From positions 1-64,000 of the forward strand of contig JAGVLS010000026.1 in NCBI GenBank assembly GCA_020054205.1: a stretch of DNA of 64,000 nucleotides. The letters run 5' to 3'. Source of the DNA: Candidatus Obscuribacterales bacterium (GTDB lineage Bacteria; Cyanobacteriota; Vampirovibrionia; Obscuribacterales; Obscuribacteraceae). Positions 35,244 through 44,210 of this stretch are shown one piece after another (the stretch's first letter is position 1; each line of letters begins with the position of its first letter). The notes under the pieces were generated by a model. That model was not told the origin of the DNA, did not search any database, and saw nothing but the letters and a program-made list of their open reading frames with translations. The position numbers and the translations under genes are program-made.

Positions 35244-36686
35244 CTATTTAGATGTTTCCATAAAAAACTCAAATGGATCTTCCAAACAATTCTTTATATG
35301 GTTAACAAAATAAGCAGCCTCGGCTCCATCGGCAACTCTGTGATCAAATGATAAAGCTACAGGCATAATTGTTCTAATTTCAATCACACCATTAATAACT
35401 ACCGGTTGCTGCTTGGCTTTAGCCATACCTAAAATTGCAACTTCTGGAAAATTCACCATTGGCACCATACCGGTGCCACCAATTGCACCAATATTTGTGA
35501 CAGTGAAAGTGCCGCCCTGCAATTTTTCAATTTCAATTTTTCCTTCACGAGTCTTCTTGGCTAAATCAGTTACTTCTTGTGCTAATTCAAATATGCTCTT
35601 TTTATTGACATCACGCACCACTGGTACAATTAGCCCGCGTTCTGTAGCAACTGCTACGCCAATATTAAAATAGTGTTTAAATACAATTTCACTCTTTGTT
35701 TCATCAAGTGATGAATTAAATTGCAAATATTTATGCAAGCCAGCCACAATTGCTTTTAAAGCTAATACAGTCAGCGTGAGTTTTCCGCCAGCTGCTGCTA
35801 CTTCTTTTTCGTGTTTTAAACGCCAGCGTTCTATGTCTGTCACATCAATTTCATCAAAATGGGTGACATGTGGTACATGTGACCATGACTGAGCCATATT
35901 GATAGCAATCTTACGTCTAAGCGATCTAAGTGGTACGCGCTCTACATTGCCATATTTATTGAAATCAGGTAATTCAAATGGTGGCACTGAAAATGGGACA
36001 AAATTTCCACCTTCAGATTTATCATCCTTGCCGCCGCTATATGAAGCATAAGTACTACTTCTATCTGGAGGTCCAAAATTTCTTTGTCCACCACCCAGAT
36101 TTAAAGTAGAAGTGCTATGAGATGAGCGATGAGAATCAGGAACTCCTTCTGCATAACCTCTTATGTCTTCTTTTAAAATTCGACCAGCAGGTCCAGATCC
36201 CCTAACTAATTTTAAGTCAACTCCTAATTCACGAGCTAATCTACGTGTTGCCGGAGAAGCAGGAATTGGACCTGCTGTATTTACTGCATTAGCTGTATTG
36301 GAACCAGCAAAAGCTGGTTCGGGTGTATTTATGCTTTTATTGCTCTTGCCATTGCCACCAGATTCTACTTTGCTTTGAGCGGCAGCTGCTACTTTAGCTA
36401 CAGTATTTTGTACATTAGATTTTGTATCGCTAGAACTAGATTTATCGGCTCCCGTATCAAATGTAATCATCACATTGCCAACCCTACCGACATCTCCCAC
36501 CTTTACATGTATTTTTTGTACAGTACCCACATACGGAGAAGGAATTTCTACTACAGCTTTGTCTGTCTCTACTTCAAATATTATTTGATCTTCTTTAACA
36601 GAGTCACCCTCTTTTACTTTTATAGCAAGAATTTCTGCCTCGTGAATTCCTTCACCTAAATCTGGCAGCTTAAATTCTGTTGGCAT
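35244..36686 (-). CDS. pdhC: Dihydrolipoyl acyltransferase (E2) of a 2-oxo acid dehydrogenase complex
   Basis: Core of the complex: transfers the acyl group from lipoyl to CoA. The 480-aa protein has one lipoyl domain (1-80) with Lys43 in EVETDKAVVEIP, a flexible Ser/Gly/Asn-rich linker, the peripheral subunit-binding domain (ASPATRRLARELGVDLKLV, near 140-160), a second long linker, and the catalytic domain ending in SFDHRVADGA with His449 and Asp453. AGAGGT precedes the start. It could be a pyruvate or branched-chain E2; the E1 features favour pyruvate, but not decisively. Confidence 0.94.
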   Translation of the reverse strand: MPTEFKLPDLGEGIHEAEILAIKVKEGDSVKEDQIIFEVETDKAVVEIPSPYVGTVQKIHVKVGDVGRVGNVMITFDTGADKSSSSDTKSNVQNTVAKVAAAAQSKVESGGNGKSNKSINTPEPAFAGSNTANAVNTAGPIPASPATRRLARELGVDLKLVRGSGPAGRILKEDIRGYAEGVPDSHRSSHSTSTLNLGGGQRNFGPPDRSSTYASYSGGKDDKSEGGNFVPFSVPPFELPDFNKYGNVERVPLRSLRRKIAINMAQSWSHVPHVTHFDEIDVTDIERWRLKHEKEVAAAGGKLTLTVLALKAIVAGLHKYLQFNSSLDETKSEIVFKHYFNIGVAVATERGLIVPVVRDVNKKSIFELAQEVTDLAKKTREGKIEIEKLQGGTFTVTNIGAIGGTGMVPMVNFPEVAILGMAKAKQQPVVINGVIEIRTIMPVALSFDHRVADGAEAAYFVNHIKNCLEDPFEFFMETSK

Positions 36687-36720
36687 TTTTTATTACCTCT
36701 ACTTTTCTCTTAGTTAGCAA

Positions 36721-37701
36721 TTAAAAGGATAATGTTTGTCTGGCTGCATTCAATACTTTGTCAGCATCAGGCAAATAGGCCATTTCGCGAGCAAAGTATG
36801 GAATAGGTACATCGTATCCAGTAACACGTATTATCGGTGCTTCTAAATATAAAAGTACATGTTCGTTTATACGAGCAATGACTTCAGCTCCTAGTCCACA
36901 TGTACGTGGTCCTTCGTGTATGACTACTGCACGACCAGTTTTACGAGTTGATTCAATAATAGTTTGTGTATCTAACGGTGTAATACTTAAGAGATCTACT
37001 ACTTCTGCTTTAACACCATCTTCTTCCTCAAGCATTTCAGCAGCCTCTAGTGTGGCACGCATAGTAGCACCGTAAGAAATTAAAGTAATATCCTTACCTT
37101 CTTTTACTACTTGAGCTCGTCCGATGGGCAAAGTTTCAATTTGCTCTGGAACGTCTTCACGAAACAATCTATACAATGCTTTTGGTTCGTAATAAACAAC
37201 TGGATCTGGATCTTGAATGGCAGCATGTAATAACGCGCGAGCATTGCGTGGACCAGAAGGCATTACAACTTTCAAGCCTGGTGAATGAGCATAAATAGCT
37301 TCACGACTTTCAGAGTGATGCTCTATAGCACGAATACCCCCGCCTGATGGCGCACGCATTACCATTGGTACAGTTAATTTGCCGCGTGTACGATTGCGAA
37401 AACGGCCTGCATGCATTTCTAATTGATGATACGCATAATATTCAAAGCCAGCAAATTGAATTTCAGCTACTGGTCTTAAGCCGTACAACGCCATGCCAAT
37501 GGCTGTACCGATAATGCCAGCTTCAGCTAAAGGTGTATCAATTACACGCTTATCACCATATTTAGCAATCAAGCCTTTGGTAATTCTAAAAACACCCTCG
37601 TCATAGCCAACGTCTTCACCCATTACTATAACGCGCTTGTCACGTCCCATAGCTTCATCTAGCGCCAAATTAATTGATTCGGCCATATTCATTTGAGCCA
37701 T
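36721..37701 (-). CDS. pdhB: 2-oxo acid dehydrogenase E1 beta subunit (pyruvate type likely)
   Basis: The 326-aa beta subunit of the heterotetrameric thiamine-diphosphate E1. It has MGEDVGYDEGVFRITKGL at 27-44 with the TPP-interacting Glu, DTPLAEAGIIGTAIGMAL near 60-77, and AIEHHSESREAIYAHSPGLKV near 125-145. Length and motifs match PdhB/BkdA2. Its Shine-Dalgarno site GGAGG lies in the last codons of pdhA (stop, 2 nt, ATG), so the two E1 chains are translationally coupled in equal amounts. Confidence 0.95.
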   Translation of the reverse strand: MAQMNMAESINLALDEAMGRDKRVIVMGEDVGYDEGVFRITKGLIAKYGDKRVIDTPLAEAGIIGTAIGMALYGLRPVAEIQFAGFEYYAYHQLEMHAGRFRNRTRGKLTVPMVMRAPSGGGIRAIEHHSESREAIYAHSPGLKVVMPSGPRNARALLHAAIQDPDPVVYYEPKALYRLFREDVPEQIETLPIGRAQVVKEGKDITLISYGATMRATLEAAEMLEEEDGVKAEVVDLLSITPLDTQTIIESTRKTGRAVVIHEGPRTCGLGAEVIARINEHVLLYLEAPIIRVTGYDVPIPYFAREMAYLPDADKVLNAARQTLSF

Positions 37702-37703
37702 GT

Positions 37704-38852
37704 CTAATTCCTCCCGCCAGCACTTGCTTTATCTTTTTTTTTGTCGTCTTTGTTTTCGTTTGTGTTAATGCCCAAAGCCTTAGCTAACTCATCTCTTTGT
37801 GCTTGTAAAAACGGTGGAATATCTTCATAGAGATAATCAAACATAGCTAATGGATCTGAATACGGTGGATGTTTAACTAGCTCTTCCACATTTTGAATTG
37901 CGTTTTTAATTTGGGTTTCAATTTCTTCTTCCATTGTATTGCGTTCAGCTTCGCTCAAGACTTTCTTTTTCTCGAGGTATTTAGCAAAACGAATTAATGG
38001 CTCTCTATCTGCCCATTGCTTGGACTCTTCTTCTTTGCGATAGCGAGTTGGATCATCGGCTGTTGTATGTGGAGTATAGCGATATGTCAAAGCTTCAATT
38101 AAAGTCGGTCCACCTCCAGCACGAGCACGTTCTACTGCTTCTTTGCTGGCTACATACATAGCTAAAACATCATTACCATCTACACGAATGCCTGGCATTC
38201 CATAAGCAACTGCTTTTTGAGTAACAGTCTCTGATCGCATTTGCTTACTTACTGGTACTGAAATTGCAAATTGATTATTTAAACAAACAAAAACTACTGG
38301 TGCTTGAAACACAGAAGCGAAATTCAAAGCCTCGTGAGTATCACCTTCTGATGATGCACCATCACCAAAATATGTAAGTACTACATTTTTATCACCAGCA
38401 ATATTATTGGCCATACCTAAACCAGCTGCATGCAATAATTGGCTTGCTACTGGTACTGATATTGGTGTGTCATTTACGCCTTCTGGCGGACGTGCGCCTT
38501 CTTCAAAGCCTTTCCAATAAAGCAAAATTGTTTCGATTGTCCAACCACGATAAAGAAAACCAGCAGTTTCTCTATATGCCGGTACATGCCAATCAGTTGG
38601 TTTTATAGTCAAAATAGATCCAAGACTTATCGCTTCATGTCCTGTAGCTTGTGGAAATGTTCCGATTCTGCCCTGACGTTGAAGCTTAAGTAAGCGTTCA
38701 TCAACACGTCTGGCTAAGAGCATCCAGCGATACATTGCTTTCAGCGTGCTTGCCTCTAGCTTGGGCTCAAGTGCGCTGTCAGCCTCCCCTTTCTCATTCA
38801 GTATTGAAAGATATTCAATATTGTGTGGAAGCTCAATTGCTTTTCTTGGCAT
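37704..38852 (-). CDS. pdhA: 2-oxo acid dehydrogenase E1 alpha subunit (pyruvate type likely)
   Basis: The 382-aa alpha subunit decarboxylates the 2-oxo acid using thiamine diphosphate. The TPP motif GDG-x-N appears as FGDGASSEGDTHEALNFA near 172-189, RIGTFPQATGHEAISLG near 62-78 lines the active site, and YRYTPHTTADDPTRYR holds the phosphorylation-loop region. The C-terminal FDYLYEDIPPFLQAQRDEL resembles Gram-positive PdhA. It is the first gene of the leftward operon; an inverted repeat at 38,898-38,916 separates it from divergent lipA. Confidence 0.95.
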   Translation of the reverse strand: MPRKAIELPHNIEYLSILNEKGEADSALEPKLEASTLKAMYRWMLLARRVDERLLKLQRQGRIGTFPQATGHEAISLGSILTIKPTDWHVPAYRETAGFLYRGWTIETILLYWKGFEEGARPPEGVNDTPISVPVASQLLHAAGLGMANNIAGDKNVVLTYFGDGASSEGDTHEALNFASVFQAPVVFVCLNNQFAISVPVSKQMRSETVTQKAVAYGMPGIRVDGNDVLAMYVASKEAVERARAGGGPTLIEALTYRYTPHTTADDPTRYRKEEESKQWADREPLIRFAKYLEKKKVLSEAERNTMEEEIETQIKNAIQNVEELVKHPPYSDPLAMFDYLYEDIPPFLQAQRDELAKALGINTNENKDDKKKDKASAGGRN

Positions 38853-38897
38853 ATTAATGGCCTCGTAATTAGATTTACCGAGATTTATTTAACACAC

Positions 38898-38916
38898 GGC
38901 AATTGTTAAAATTGCC
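38898..38916. promoter_or_regulatory. Inverted repeat between pdhA and lipA
   Basis: A perfect 7-bp inverted repeat GGCAATT-gttaa-AATTGCC lies 46 nt before the pdhA start and 124 nt before lipA. Its location between the complex and the gene that builds its cofactor suggests a shared operator. The sequence does not match the E. coli PdhR box. Confidence 0.45.
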
Positions 38917-39039
38917 TCTTTTCTTACCGCCTATAAAACAAGTAACGGTATGATTAAAGTATGTCACATATGCGCTTTGGCGACAATAATTTTATTTGAT
39001 CTCAAGCCCTTAAATCCCTGTTGTAGAGCGGAAATCTGA

Positions 39040-39960
39040 ATGAACCCTAAAAAAAATGCTGACATCTTTGTAGACATTAAGCCAGCGCCAAAAGTAGCAG
39101 CTGAGTCTGTACGCAAACCTGATTGGTTAAAAGTTTCTTTACCCACTGGTACTGGTTATAAGAAAGTCAAAAATATTATTGAAACATATAAGCTAAATAC
39201 CGTTTGTGAATCGGCAGCATGTCCAAACAGGGGAGAATGCTGGTCGAGTTCTACAGCCACTTTTATGATATTGGGCAATGTATGCACAAGAAGCTGTGGT
39301 TTTTGTAATGTAATTACTGGCCGTCCAACTGAATTGGATTTGGATGAGCCACAACGAGTAGCAGAAGCTGTTGACCTTATGCAATTATCATATGTGGTAA
39401 TTACATCTGTTAATCGCGATGAATTGAAAGATGGCGGGGCATCTGTTTGGGCAGAAACAATTAAACAAGTCAGGCAAAGATGTCCAGAAACTAAAATTGA
39501 AGTTTTAATTCCTGATTTTTGTGGAAATTGGGATGCGTTGAAAACAGTTGTTAGCGAAAAACCTGATGTTTTAAACCATAATGTTGAAACCATTCCCCGT
39601 CTTTATTTGAAAGTCAGACCACAAGGCAATTTTCAAAGAAGTTTGGATTTACTCAGACAAGTGAAAGAAGCAGGGCTTGTCAGCAAGTCTGGATTTATGG
39701 TTGGACTTGGTGAAACAGATGAAGAAGTTGTTGAGCTGATGAAAGAATTAAAAGCAGTGAATGTAGACCTGGTGACAATTGGTCAATACATGCAACCTAC
39801 TCACGATCATTTAAATGTTGAGCGTTGGGTGCATCCTGATACTTTCAATAAATATCGTGAAATTGGACTTTCGATGGGATTTGAAAATGTATTTTCTGGT
39901 CCATTAGTTCGCAGCAGTTATCATGCTGGTGAACAATCAGCAAAACTGGTTTCAGCTTAA
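39040..39960 (+). CDS. lipA: Lipoyl synthase
   Basis: Radical-SAM enzyme that inserts two sulfurs into protein-bound octanoyl chains to form lipoyl groups. The 306-aa protein has the auxiliary cluster cysteines Cys56, Cys61 and Cys67 (CESAACPNRGEC), the radical-SAM triad Cys82, Cys86 and Cys89 (CTRSCGFC), and the closing GPLVRSSYHAGEQ whose Ser ligates the auxiliary cluster. It is divergent from the pdh operon, whose E2 lipoyl domain is its substrate. GCGGAAATCTGA precedes the ATG. Confidence 0.97.
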   Translation: MNPKKNADIFVDIKPAPKVAAESVRKPDWLKVSLPTGTGYKKVKNIIETYKLNTVCESAACPNRGECWSSSTATFMILGNVCTRSCGFCNVITGRPTELDLDEPQRVAEAVDLMQLSYVVITSVNRDELKDGGASVWAETIKQVRQRCPETKIEVLIPDFCGNWDALKTVVSEKPDVLNHNVETIPRLYLKVRPQGNFQRSLDLLRQVKEAGLVSKSGFMVGLGETDEEVVELMKELKAVNVDLVTIGQYMQPTHDHLNVERWVHPDTFNKYREIGLSMGFENVFSGPLVRSSYHAGEQSAKLVSA

Positions 39961-39980
39961 ATAACGACTATCGATTTTAG

Positions 39981-40715
39981 TTATCCACATTTGGTTTGTT
40001 TGCTAGCTTTTTGCATGCTTTGTTCATAACGAATTACTTTTGCATAAAGAGCATCAGGTACTCTTAGTACAACTCTTCCGCCAATATCGATTCCAGTAAT
40101 AATTTCATCAAAACATGCACTTTCGCTTAGCAATTCTAAAGCTGATTCTTTCATCCATTGAGAATGTTCATCAGTATCTACGATTATGTGCTCATTTAGA
40201 TATGTAAGATCAACTCCTTTTACGTGAGCGAAACCTTGTCGAAACAGAGCGAAGGTAACTGGCACCAGCGCTTCTGCTGCTAATATCCAGCCTGCTATTT
40301 GGGCCTCGTTGAGGGCTGTGATAAAACTCAATTCAGCTGTACTCAGTGCTAGATTGTCTGAATTGATATGTAGATTTCCACAATCTATGCCCATGCTTTC
40401 TAAAAAACGACGGCAAAGCTCAATATGAGAAATTGCATTTGCTCCAGCTTCACACAACATATTTTCTCTTAAAGCACGCTTGAGACGTACATTTTTTACT
40501 CGATCCTTCATCAAAGATAGCATTGGCACCCACAGCAGGCTGTCACTGTATTGGATAATGGCAAATTCATTCAATATTTTTTCTGGAACAGAACTTTTGT
40601 TTAAATAATTTGCAATTGGATGGCATTTGAGCTGTTTTTCATAAAATTCAATACGTTTATTTATGCTAGCCAGCTGTTTCTTTGTATGTGATGATGTATT
40701 AGGTGGTCCTGTCAT
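39981..40715 (-). CDS. Heme-oxygenase-like diiron (iron-containing redox) protein
   Basis: The 244-aa all-helical protein fits the heme-oxygenase-like diiron oxidase superfamily (PF14518; relatives include CADD and UndA). Candidate metal ligands are present in the usual order: Glu89 and His97 (CEAGANAISHIEL), Glu148 (AAEALVP), and His176, Asp180 and His184 (NEHIIVDTDEHSQW). Known members perform oxidative chemistry on amino acids or fatty acids, or make p-aminobenzoate; the substrate here is not predictable. AAGGAGAA lies just before the ATG and a terminator-like hairpin lies 25 nt upstream. It follows proline dehydrogenase by 237 nt in the same direction. Confidence 0.85.
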   Translation of the reverse strand: MTGPPNTSSHTKKQLASINKRIEFYEKQLKCHPIANYLNKSSVPEKILNEFAIIQYSDSLLWVPMLSLMKDRVKNVRLKRALRENMLCEAGANAISHIELCRRFLESMGIDCGNLHINSDNLALSTAELSFITALNEAQIAGWILAAEALVPVTFALFRQGFAHVKGVDLTYLNEHIIVDTDEHSQWMKESALELLSESACFDEIITGIDIGGRVVLRVPDALYAKVIRYEQSMQKASKQTKCG

Positions 40716-40739
40716 ACTTTATTCTCCTTTTCAATATAA

Positions 40740-40776
40740 AAAGCAGTAAAGCCCTCCCAAAGGGCTTTACTGCTTT
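40740..40776 (-). terminator. Strong hairpin with T tract: terminator or attenuator
   Basis: Perfect 16-bp arms AAAGCAGTAAAGCCCT (40,740-40,755) and AGGGCTTTACTGCTTT (40,761-40,776) flank a 5-nt loop. On the minus strand the stem is followed by TTTTTATATT, making a rho-independent terminator. It lies only 25 nt upstream of the diiron-protein ATG and about 180 nt past the proline dehydrogenase stop. That position suits attenuation of the downstream gene as well as simple termination. Confidence 0.85.
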
Positions 40777-40952
40777 GATAATTAGTTTATGGTGAACCTA
40801 ATTATATGTGCAAAACTAATGCCCTCTGCTTTGAAGGATTAGTATTCCACAGTGTGTATAACGGATTCAGCATAAGCAGCATCATATGTGCGTGCAAGGC
40901 ATATGTCAATACAATGTGAAATTAGAAATAACACATAGTGTTGTTAAATAAA

Positions 40953-42032
40953 TCACTTAATATGCAATAAATTTTTGATGCCGTAGCTAATCATATGTGG
41001 ATTGGCTTTCAAACGGCGTTTGCAATAAGGACCAGCAACATTATCTTTTCCATAAGGAAGATACATGCGCACCACTGTTCCTTTGTAAGCAAGACTAGCT
41101 AAATAATTGCGAGATTGTCCACTTGCGTTTTCTGCCATCTGTATGAAATATTTACCACTTACCAAAGCTTGTTGTAAATCATTGCGTGGTACACCAAGTA
41201 AATATTGTGTTTCAAACTGACTGGGTGAAATTTCCCTTGGTATTATTGTTTGTGTAAAAAAGTTATGCAAGCACTCTTCATCATGTGTAGCCAATTCAAC
41301 ATATGTACCACGGCTAAGTAAATCACGTGCGTGCTCCAGTAAGACTTTTTTCATAGCTGGTTTTTCAGTAAGAGCAATTTCTTTTGGTTCTTGGTAAATA
41401 CCAATAACCATACGCACGCGCATCCGTTCATCAAATCTTTTCAAATCATTGTTGGTTCTAAATAAACGAGACTGCAATACAGTTCCTAAATTGTGAAACC
41501 CAGAATTTATCAATGAAAAATAAGTGTCGAGTTGAAAGTCTGTCCAGCGATGATCTTCGGCTTCTAAAGTCAATTTGATATTTTTAGCAAATGCATATTT
41601 AACTATAGAATGTATGCGTTCATAAGCTTTCTCAAGTTCTTTGTCAGCCCCATGAGCTTGCGGTGGCAAAGTGCTAAACATTGATGGTTTAAATGAAATT
41701 GTGATTTGTTCTTGAGCGCTCTTACAAGGCAATGGATTGGATGCAACTGCATCAATTACTTCTTTGTATTGATCAACGTTACCAAGGCAATCTTCTTCAC
41801 TAATTGCGTCTTCTCCTAAAATATCAATTGTCGAAGTAAAGCGACTATTCTTATATAACTTATGAGCAAGAGTGATAGCATCATTTAAATTTTTGCCAGC
41901 TAAATATGGTGAAGCTAACCAAAGCACCATTTTTAAAGGAATCGAATCAATTAAATTGAAATTTTGTGTGGGCAAAGTCAAAGTGTTTTCTCTTTGCTCA
42001 AGTTTTTCTTTATCGACTAATTCTACAGGCAT
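40953..42032 (-). CDS. Proline dehydrogenase
   Basis: FAD-dependent oxidation of proline to pyrroline-5-carboxylate, feeding electrons to quinone. The 359-aa TIM-barrel domain (PF01619) shows FTSTIDILGEDAISEEDC near 57-74, ITISFKPSMFS, KLTLEAEDHRW, RVRMVIGIYQEPKE, VELATHDEE, and the substrate-binding VRMYLPYGKDNVAGPYCKRRL near the end, with the double Arg. It is a stand-alone PRODH; no pyrroline-5-carboxylate dehydrogenase is in the window. Confidence 0.93.
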   Translation of the reverse strand: MPVELVDKEKLEQRENTLTLPTQNFNLIDSIPLKMVLWLASPYLAGKNLNDAITLAHKLYKNSRFTSTIDILGEDAISEEDCLGNVDQYKEVIDAVASNPLPCKSAQEQITISFKPSMFSTLPPQAHGADKELEKAYERIHSIVKYAFAKNIKLTLEAEDHRWTDFQLDTYFSLINSGFHNLGTVLQSRLFRTNNDLKRFDERMRVRMVIGIYQEPKEIALTEKPAMKKVLLEHARDLLSRGTYVELATHDEECLHNFFTQTIIPREISPSQFETQYLLGVPRNDLQQALVSGKYFIQMAENASGQSRNYLASLAYKGTVVRMYLPYGKDNVAGPYCKRRLKANPHMISYGIKNLLHIK

Positions 42033-42123
42033 GTCTCTTGTTTAAACCTGTTTGTCTAATTAACCAAACTAAACCAAACCTACAAACGGCAATTATATAT
42101 CTAGTAAAACAAATAGCTGAGTG

Positions 42124-43329
42124 TTAAGAGGTAAACCAAAGCTTAAATAATTTGAGTAATTGGCTTTTCTTGGAAATTTGCGTAAGTAAGCCATCTAAAT
42201 TTTGTGGCTCACGAAAAACTACTAAAAAAGAATAGTTGTCATAATTGCTTAGATTATTAAATTTTAAAAGCTCAATTTGTTTGCCGGCAACAATTGCATG
42301 TGTAATTTCAAGACGACCATTTTGTATATATCGAACTGATTTTTTGATATTTGATATTGGCGCCTTTGTTTTTTGCACTAAGCTTTGAGCAAATTCTAAA
42401 AGAGACTGTGAATTAGCATTATTTTTGGGCAATTCGATAATAAGCAAATTAGACTTACTGGAATTTTTCTTAGCACCAACGATAATGCTAGCTAGCAACT
42501 GATTATCTTGGTACTTAGCTAATACCCAGCCTAAATCATTTGATTCGGTATTAATAGGTAGACCAAATTTTTGTTCAAAAGCATAAAAGTCTTCGCCTAA
42601 AGTTGGAATTTGTAATTCATACAACTGCTTGACTATCCCGTCATTAGTATTTGTCGATGTATTTAACTTATCTGCTTTAGCTATAAGAGGTTTTTGATTC
42701 TCTAAATTTTGATTTGTTTTTTCAGGCTTGGAGCTAATTGGATTTTTTGTTTTTGCAGCATGATGACGTTGCTGCATTTGTCTTTGTTTTACTAAACTTG
42801 GATCATAGCCAGATGATTGATTGAGTATTTGAAAAGCTTCTTCTTCAAAGCGTGTGATAGAGTCTATTTTTGTAATGAGCAATGTTTCAGTACCTTCATC
42901 GGTAGCATTACCAACTCTAATCATTACTTTGCACTCTAATAATGGCCAATTATAAGTTTGGATAGGAAGTATGTATGCATAAGGCGCTTCGATAGCTAAT
43001 TGAATGTGTTGATTTGGTTTTAGCTCAACTCTAATTTCTTTTCGCCCTGTTCTTACTTCGCCAGTTTCTAAATCAGTAAACTTACCTTGGAAGCGTATTG
43101 GTACATGTGATAAATCTTTGCCACTAGTATTATCTAAAAGCATATATATTGCTGGATGATAGCCAAAAGTATCATGAGCCCAACCAGTAATATAATTGAT
43201 TACGGTAAGAGAATTAGGACGCATCTCTTCATCAAGCGAGCTCGCTTGTGCCGCCAAGCCTTTTAAGCTAAATGTAAAGACAAAAAGCAAAAGGCTAAAA
43301 GATATGGAAAGTATTTTGAAATGAGTCAT
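42124..43329 (-). CDS. Exported protein of unknown function
   Basis: No family recognised. The 401-aa protein has a signal peptide (about 26 aa, ending GLAAQA). A beta-rich region at about 35-150 includes a likely Ig-like fold (PIRFQGKFTDLETGEVRTGR). A polar His/Gln/Lys/Asn-rich linker (about 180-245) is followed by a second alpha/beta domain (about 250-400) containing LGWVLAKYQDNQLLASIIVG. It lies 91 nt upstream of the proline dehydrogenase start in the same direction. Confidence 0.78.
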   Translation of the reverse strand: MTHFKILSISFSLLLFVFTFSLKGLAAQASSLDEEMRPNSLTVINYITGWAHDTFGYHPAIYMLLDNTSGKDLSHVPIRFQGKFTDLETGEVRTGRKEIRVELKPNQHIQLAIEAPYAYILPIQTYNWPLLECKVMIRVGNATDEGTETLLITKIDSITRFEEEAFQILNQSSGYDPSLVKQRQMQQRHHAAKTKNPISSKPEKTNQNLENQKPLIAKADKLNTSTNTNDGIVKQLYELQIPTLGEDFYAFEQKFGLPINTESNDLGWVLAKYQDNQLLASIIVGAKKNSSKSNLLIIELPKNNANSQSLLEFAQSLVQKTKAPISNIKKSVRYIQNGRLEITHAIVAGKQIELLKFNNLSNYDNYSFLVVFREPQNLDGLLTQISKKSQLLKLFKLWFTS

Positions 43330-43403
43330 ACTTTTGATCTTAACTCAACAACTTGTTTTAAACTTATAAAAGAACTTAGTAGAGTGTTTTAAAGTGGGGT
43401 TTT

Positions 43404-43865
43404 ATGGATGAGATAGATGCCAAAGGTCGGCAAATGCTTGTGGAACGCCCCCTACTTACAAGGGGAAGATTAAGCGTTTTTCGTGAATCATCAAGTCAAG
43501 ATTCATGGTTTCCCCATTTAAATGTCACGCTTAAGCGAACCGGTACAGACATTATTTTATGGCAGTGGGCAAGTCACGCTAACCCTATCGATTTTGATGA
43601 ACCACCACCTTATGGTGAAGATGTTTTACTTGAAAAATATTTTGAATTAGAAACACCTCTAAAATCCCCACGTGGACTAGAAGCTGTTTTTTGTGTTGGT
43701 CCGGGTGCAACTAATAGAGGGCAGGTAGAAAAATTTAGTGCTGCTCTTTATTTATATCCAAAATCGTTGGAAGAGCGTGGTGTGCAAGTTGGTGTATTAG
43801 ATTTTGCTGGTGGGCTTGTCACTAAAAACTTGCCACTATATTTTCGTGTTAATTTTCCCTGGTAA
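43404..43865 (+). CDS. Small soluble protein of unknown function
   Basis: No family recognised. The 153-aa protein has no signal peptide or membrane span. Its middle is aromatic and proline-rich (SWFPHLNVTLKRTGTDIILW near 34-53, DFDEPPPYGED near 63-73), and beta strands are predicted at the C-terminus (LPLYFRVNFPW). TGGGG lies 5-10 nt before the ATG. It is divergent from the exported protein at 42,124-43,329. Confidence 0.7.
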   Translation: MDEIDAKGRQMLVERPLLTRGRLSVFRESSSQDSWFPHLNVTLKRTGTDIILWQWASHANPIDFDEPPPYGEDVLLEKYFELETPLKSPRGLEAVFCVGPGATNRGQVEKFSAALYLYPKSLEERGVQVGVLDFAGGLVTKNLPLYFRVNFPW

Positions 43866-43921
43866 TTGAATTCTCTTTCTGGCTGCCAAGCTGGTGAGTA
43901 AGAATATTACATAGCAAAAAT

Positions 43922-43993
43922 TGCGCCCGGTGCGACTCGAACGCACGACCAATCGGTTAAAAGCCGAGTGCTCTACCACTGAGCTACGGGCGC
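43922..43993 (-). tRNA. tRNA-Lys (UUU anticodon)
   Basis: On the minus strand a 72-nt cloverleaf forms: acceptor stem GCGCCCG/CGGGCGC with discriminator A, D stem GCTC/GAGC, anticodon loop CTTTTAA (anticodon TTT), T stem GTGCG/CGCAC with TTCGAGT loop. The outermost anticodon-stem pair is a C-T mismatch. The CCA end is not encoded. A short T run follows the 3' end. Confidence 0.96.
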
Positions 43994-44109
43994 AGGGTAA
44001 CAGTCATCCTAACAACCAGCTACCTTGTGTGTCAAGGATTTTGAAACATAAGTAGCTATAGAAGATATTAGTTATTTTCTACATCTTAGTAAGTATTAAC
44101 TGAATATTC

Positions 44110-44172
44110 TTGACCTATATATATGATTTAGTACTATTGTAAACTTGTATAAAGCCAACAGATAAGTTGGCT
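44110..44172 (+). promoter_or_regulatory. Promoter and leader hairpin of the pyrimidine-degradation operon
   Basis: A promoter TTGACC (44,110-44,115), 16-nt spacer, TACTAT (44,132-44,137) is followed by a leader hairpin AGCCAAC-agataa-GTTGGCT (44,153-44,172). The hairpin lies 38 nt before the ATG I prefer for the aminotransferase gene and could affect mRNA stability or translation. Confidence 0.5.
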
Positions 44173-44210
44173 ATAAGCTAATGATTAGCAAGCAGATTAG
44201 GGTGGCAGTA

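Noticed and set aside
38898..38922. Terminator reading of the pdhA-lipA inverted repeat
   Set aside because: The stem is AT-rich and followed by only TCTTTTC, and it lies between two divergent starts, so an operator is more plausible.
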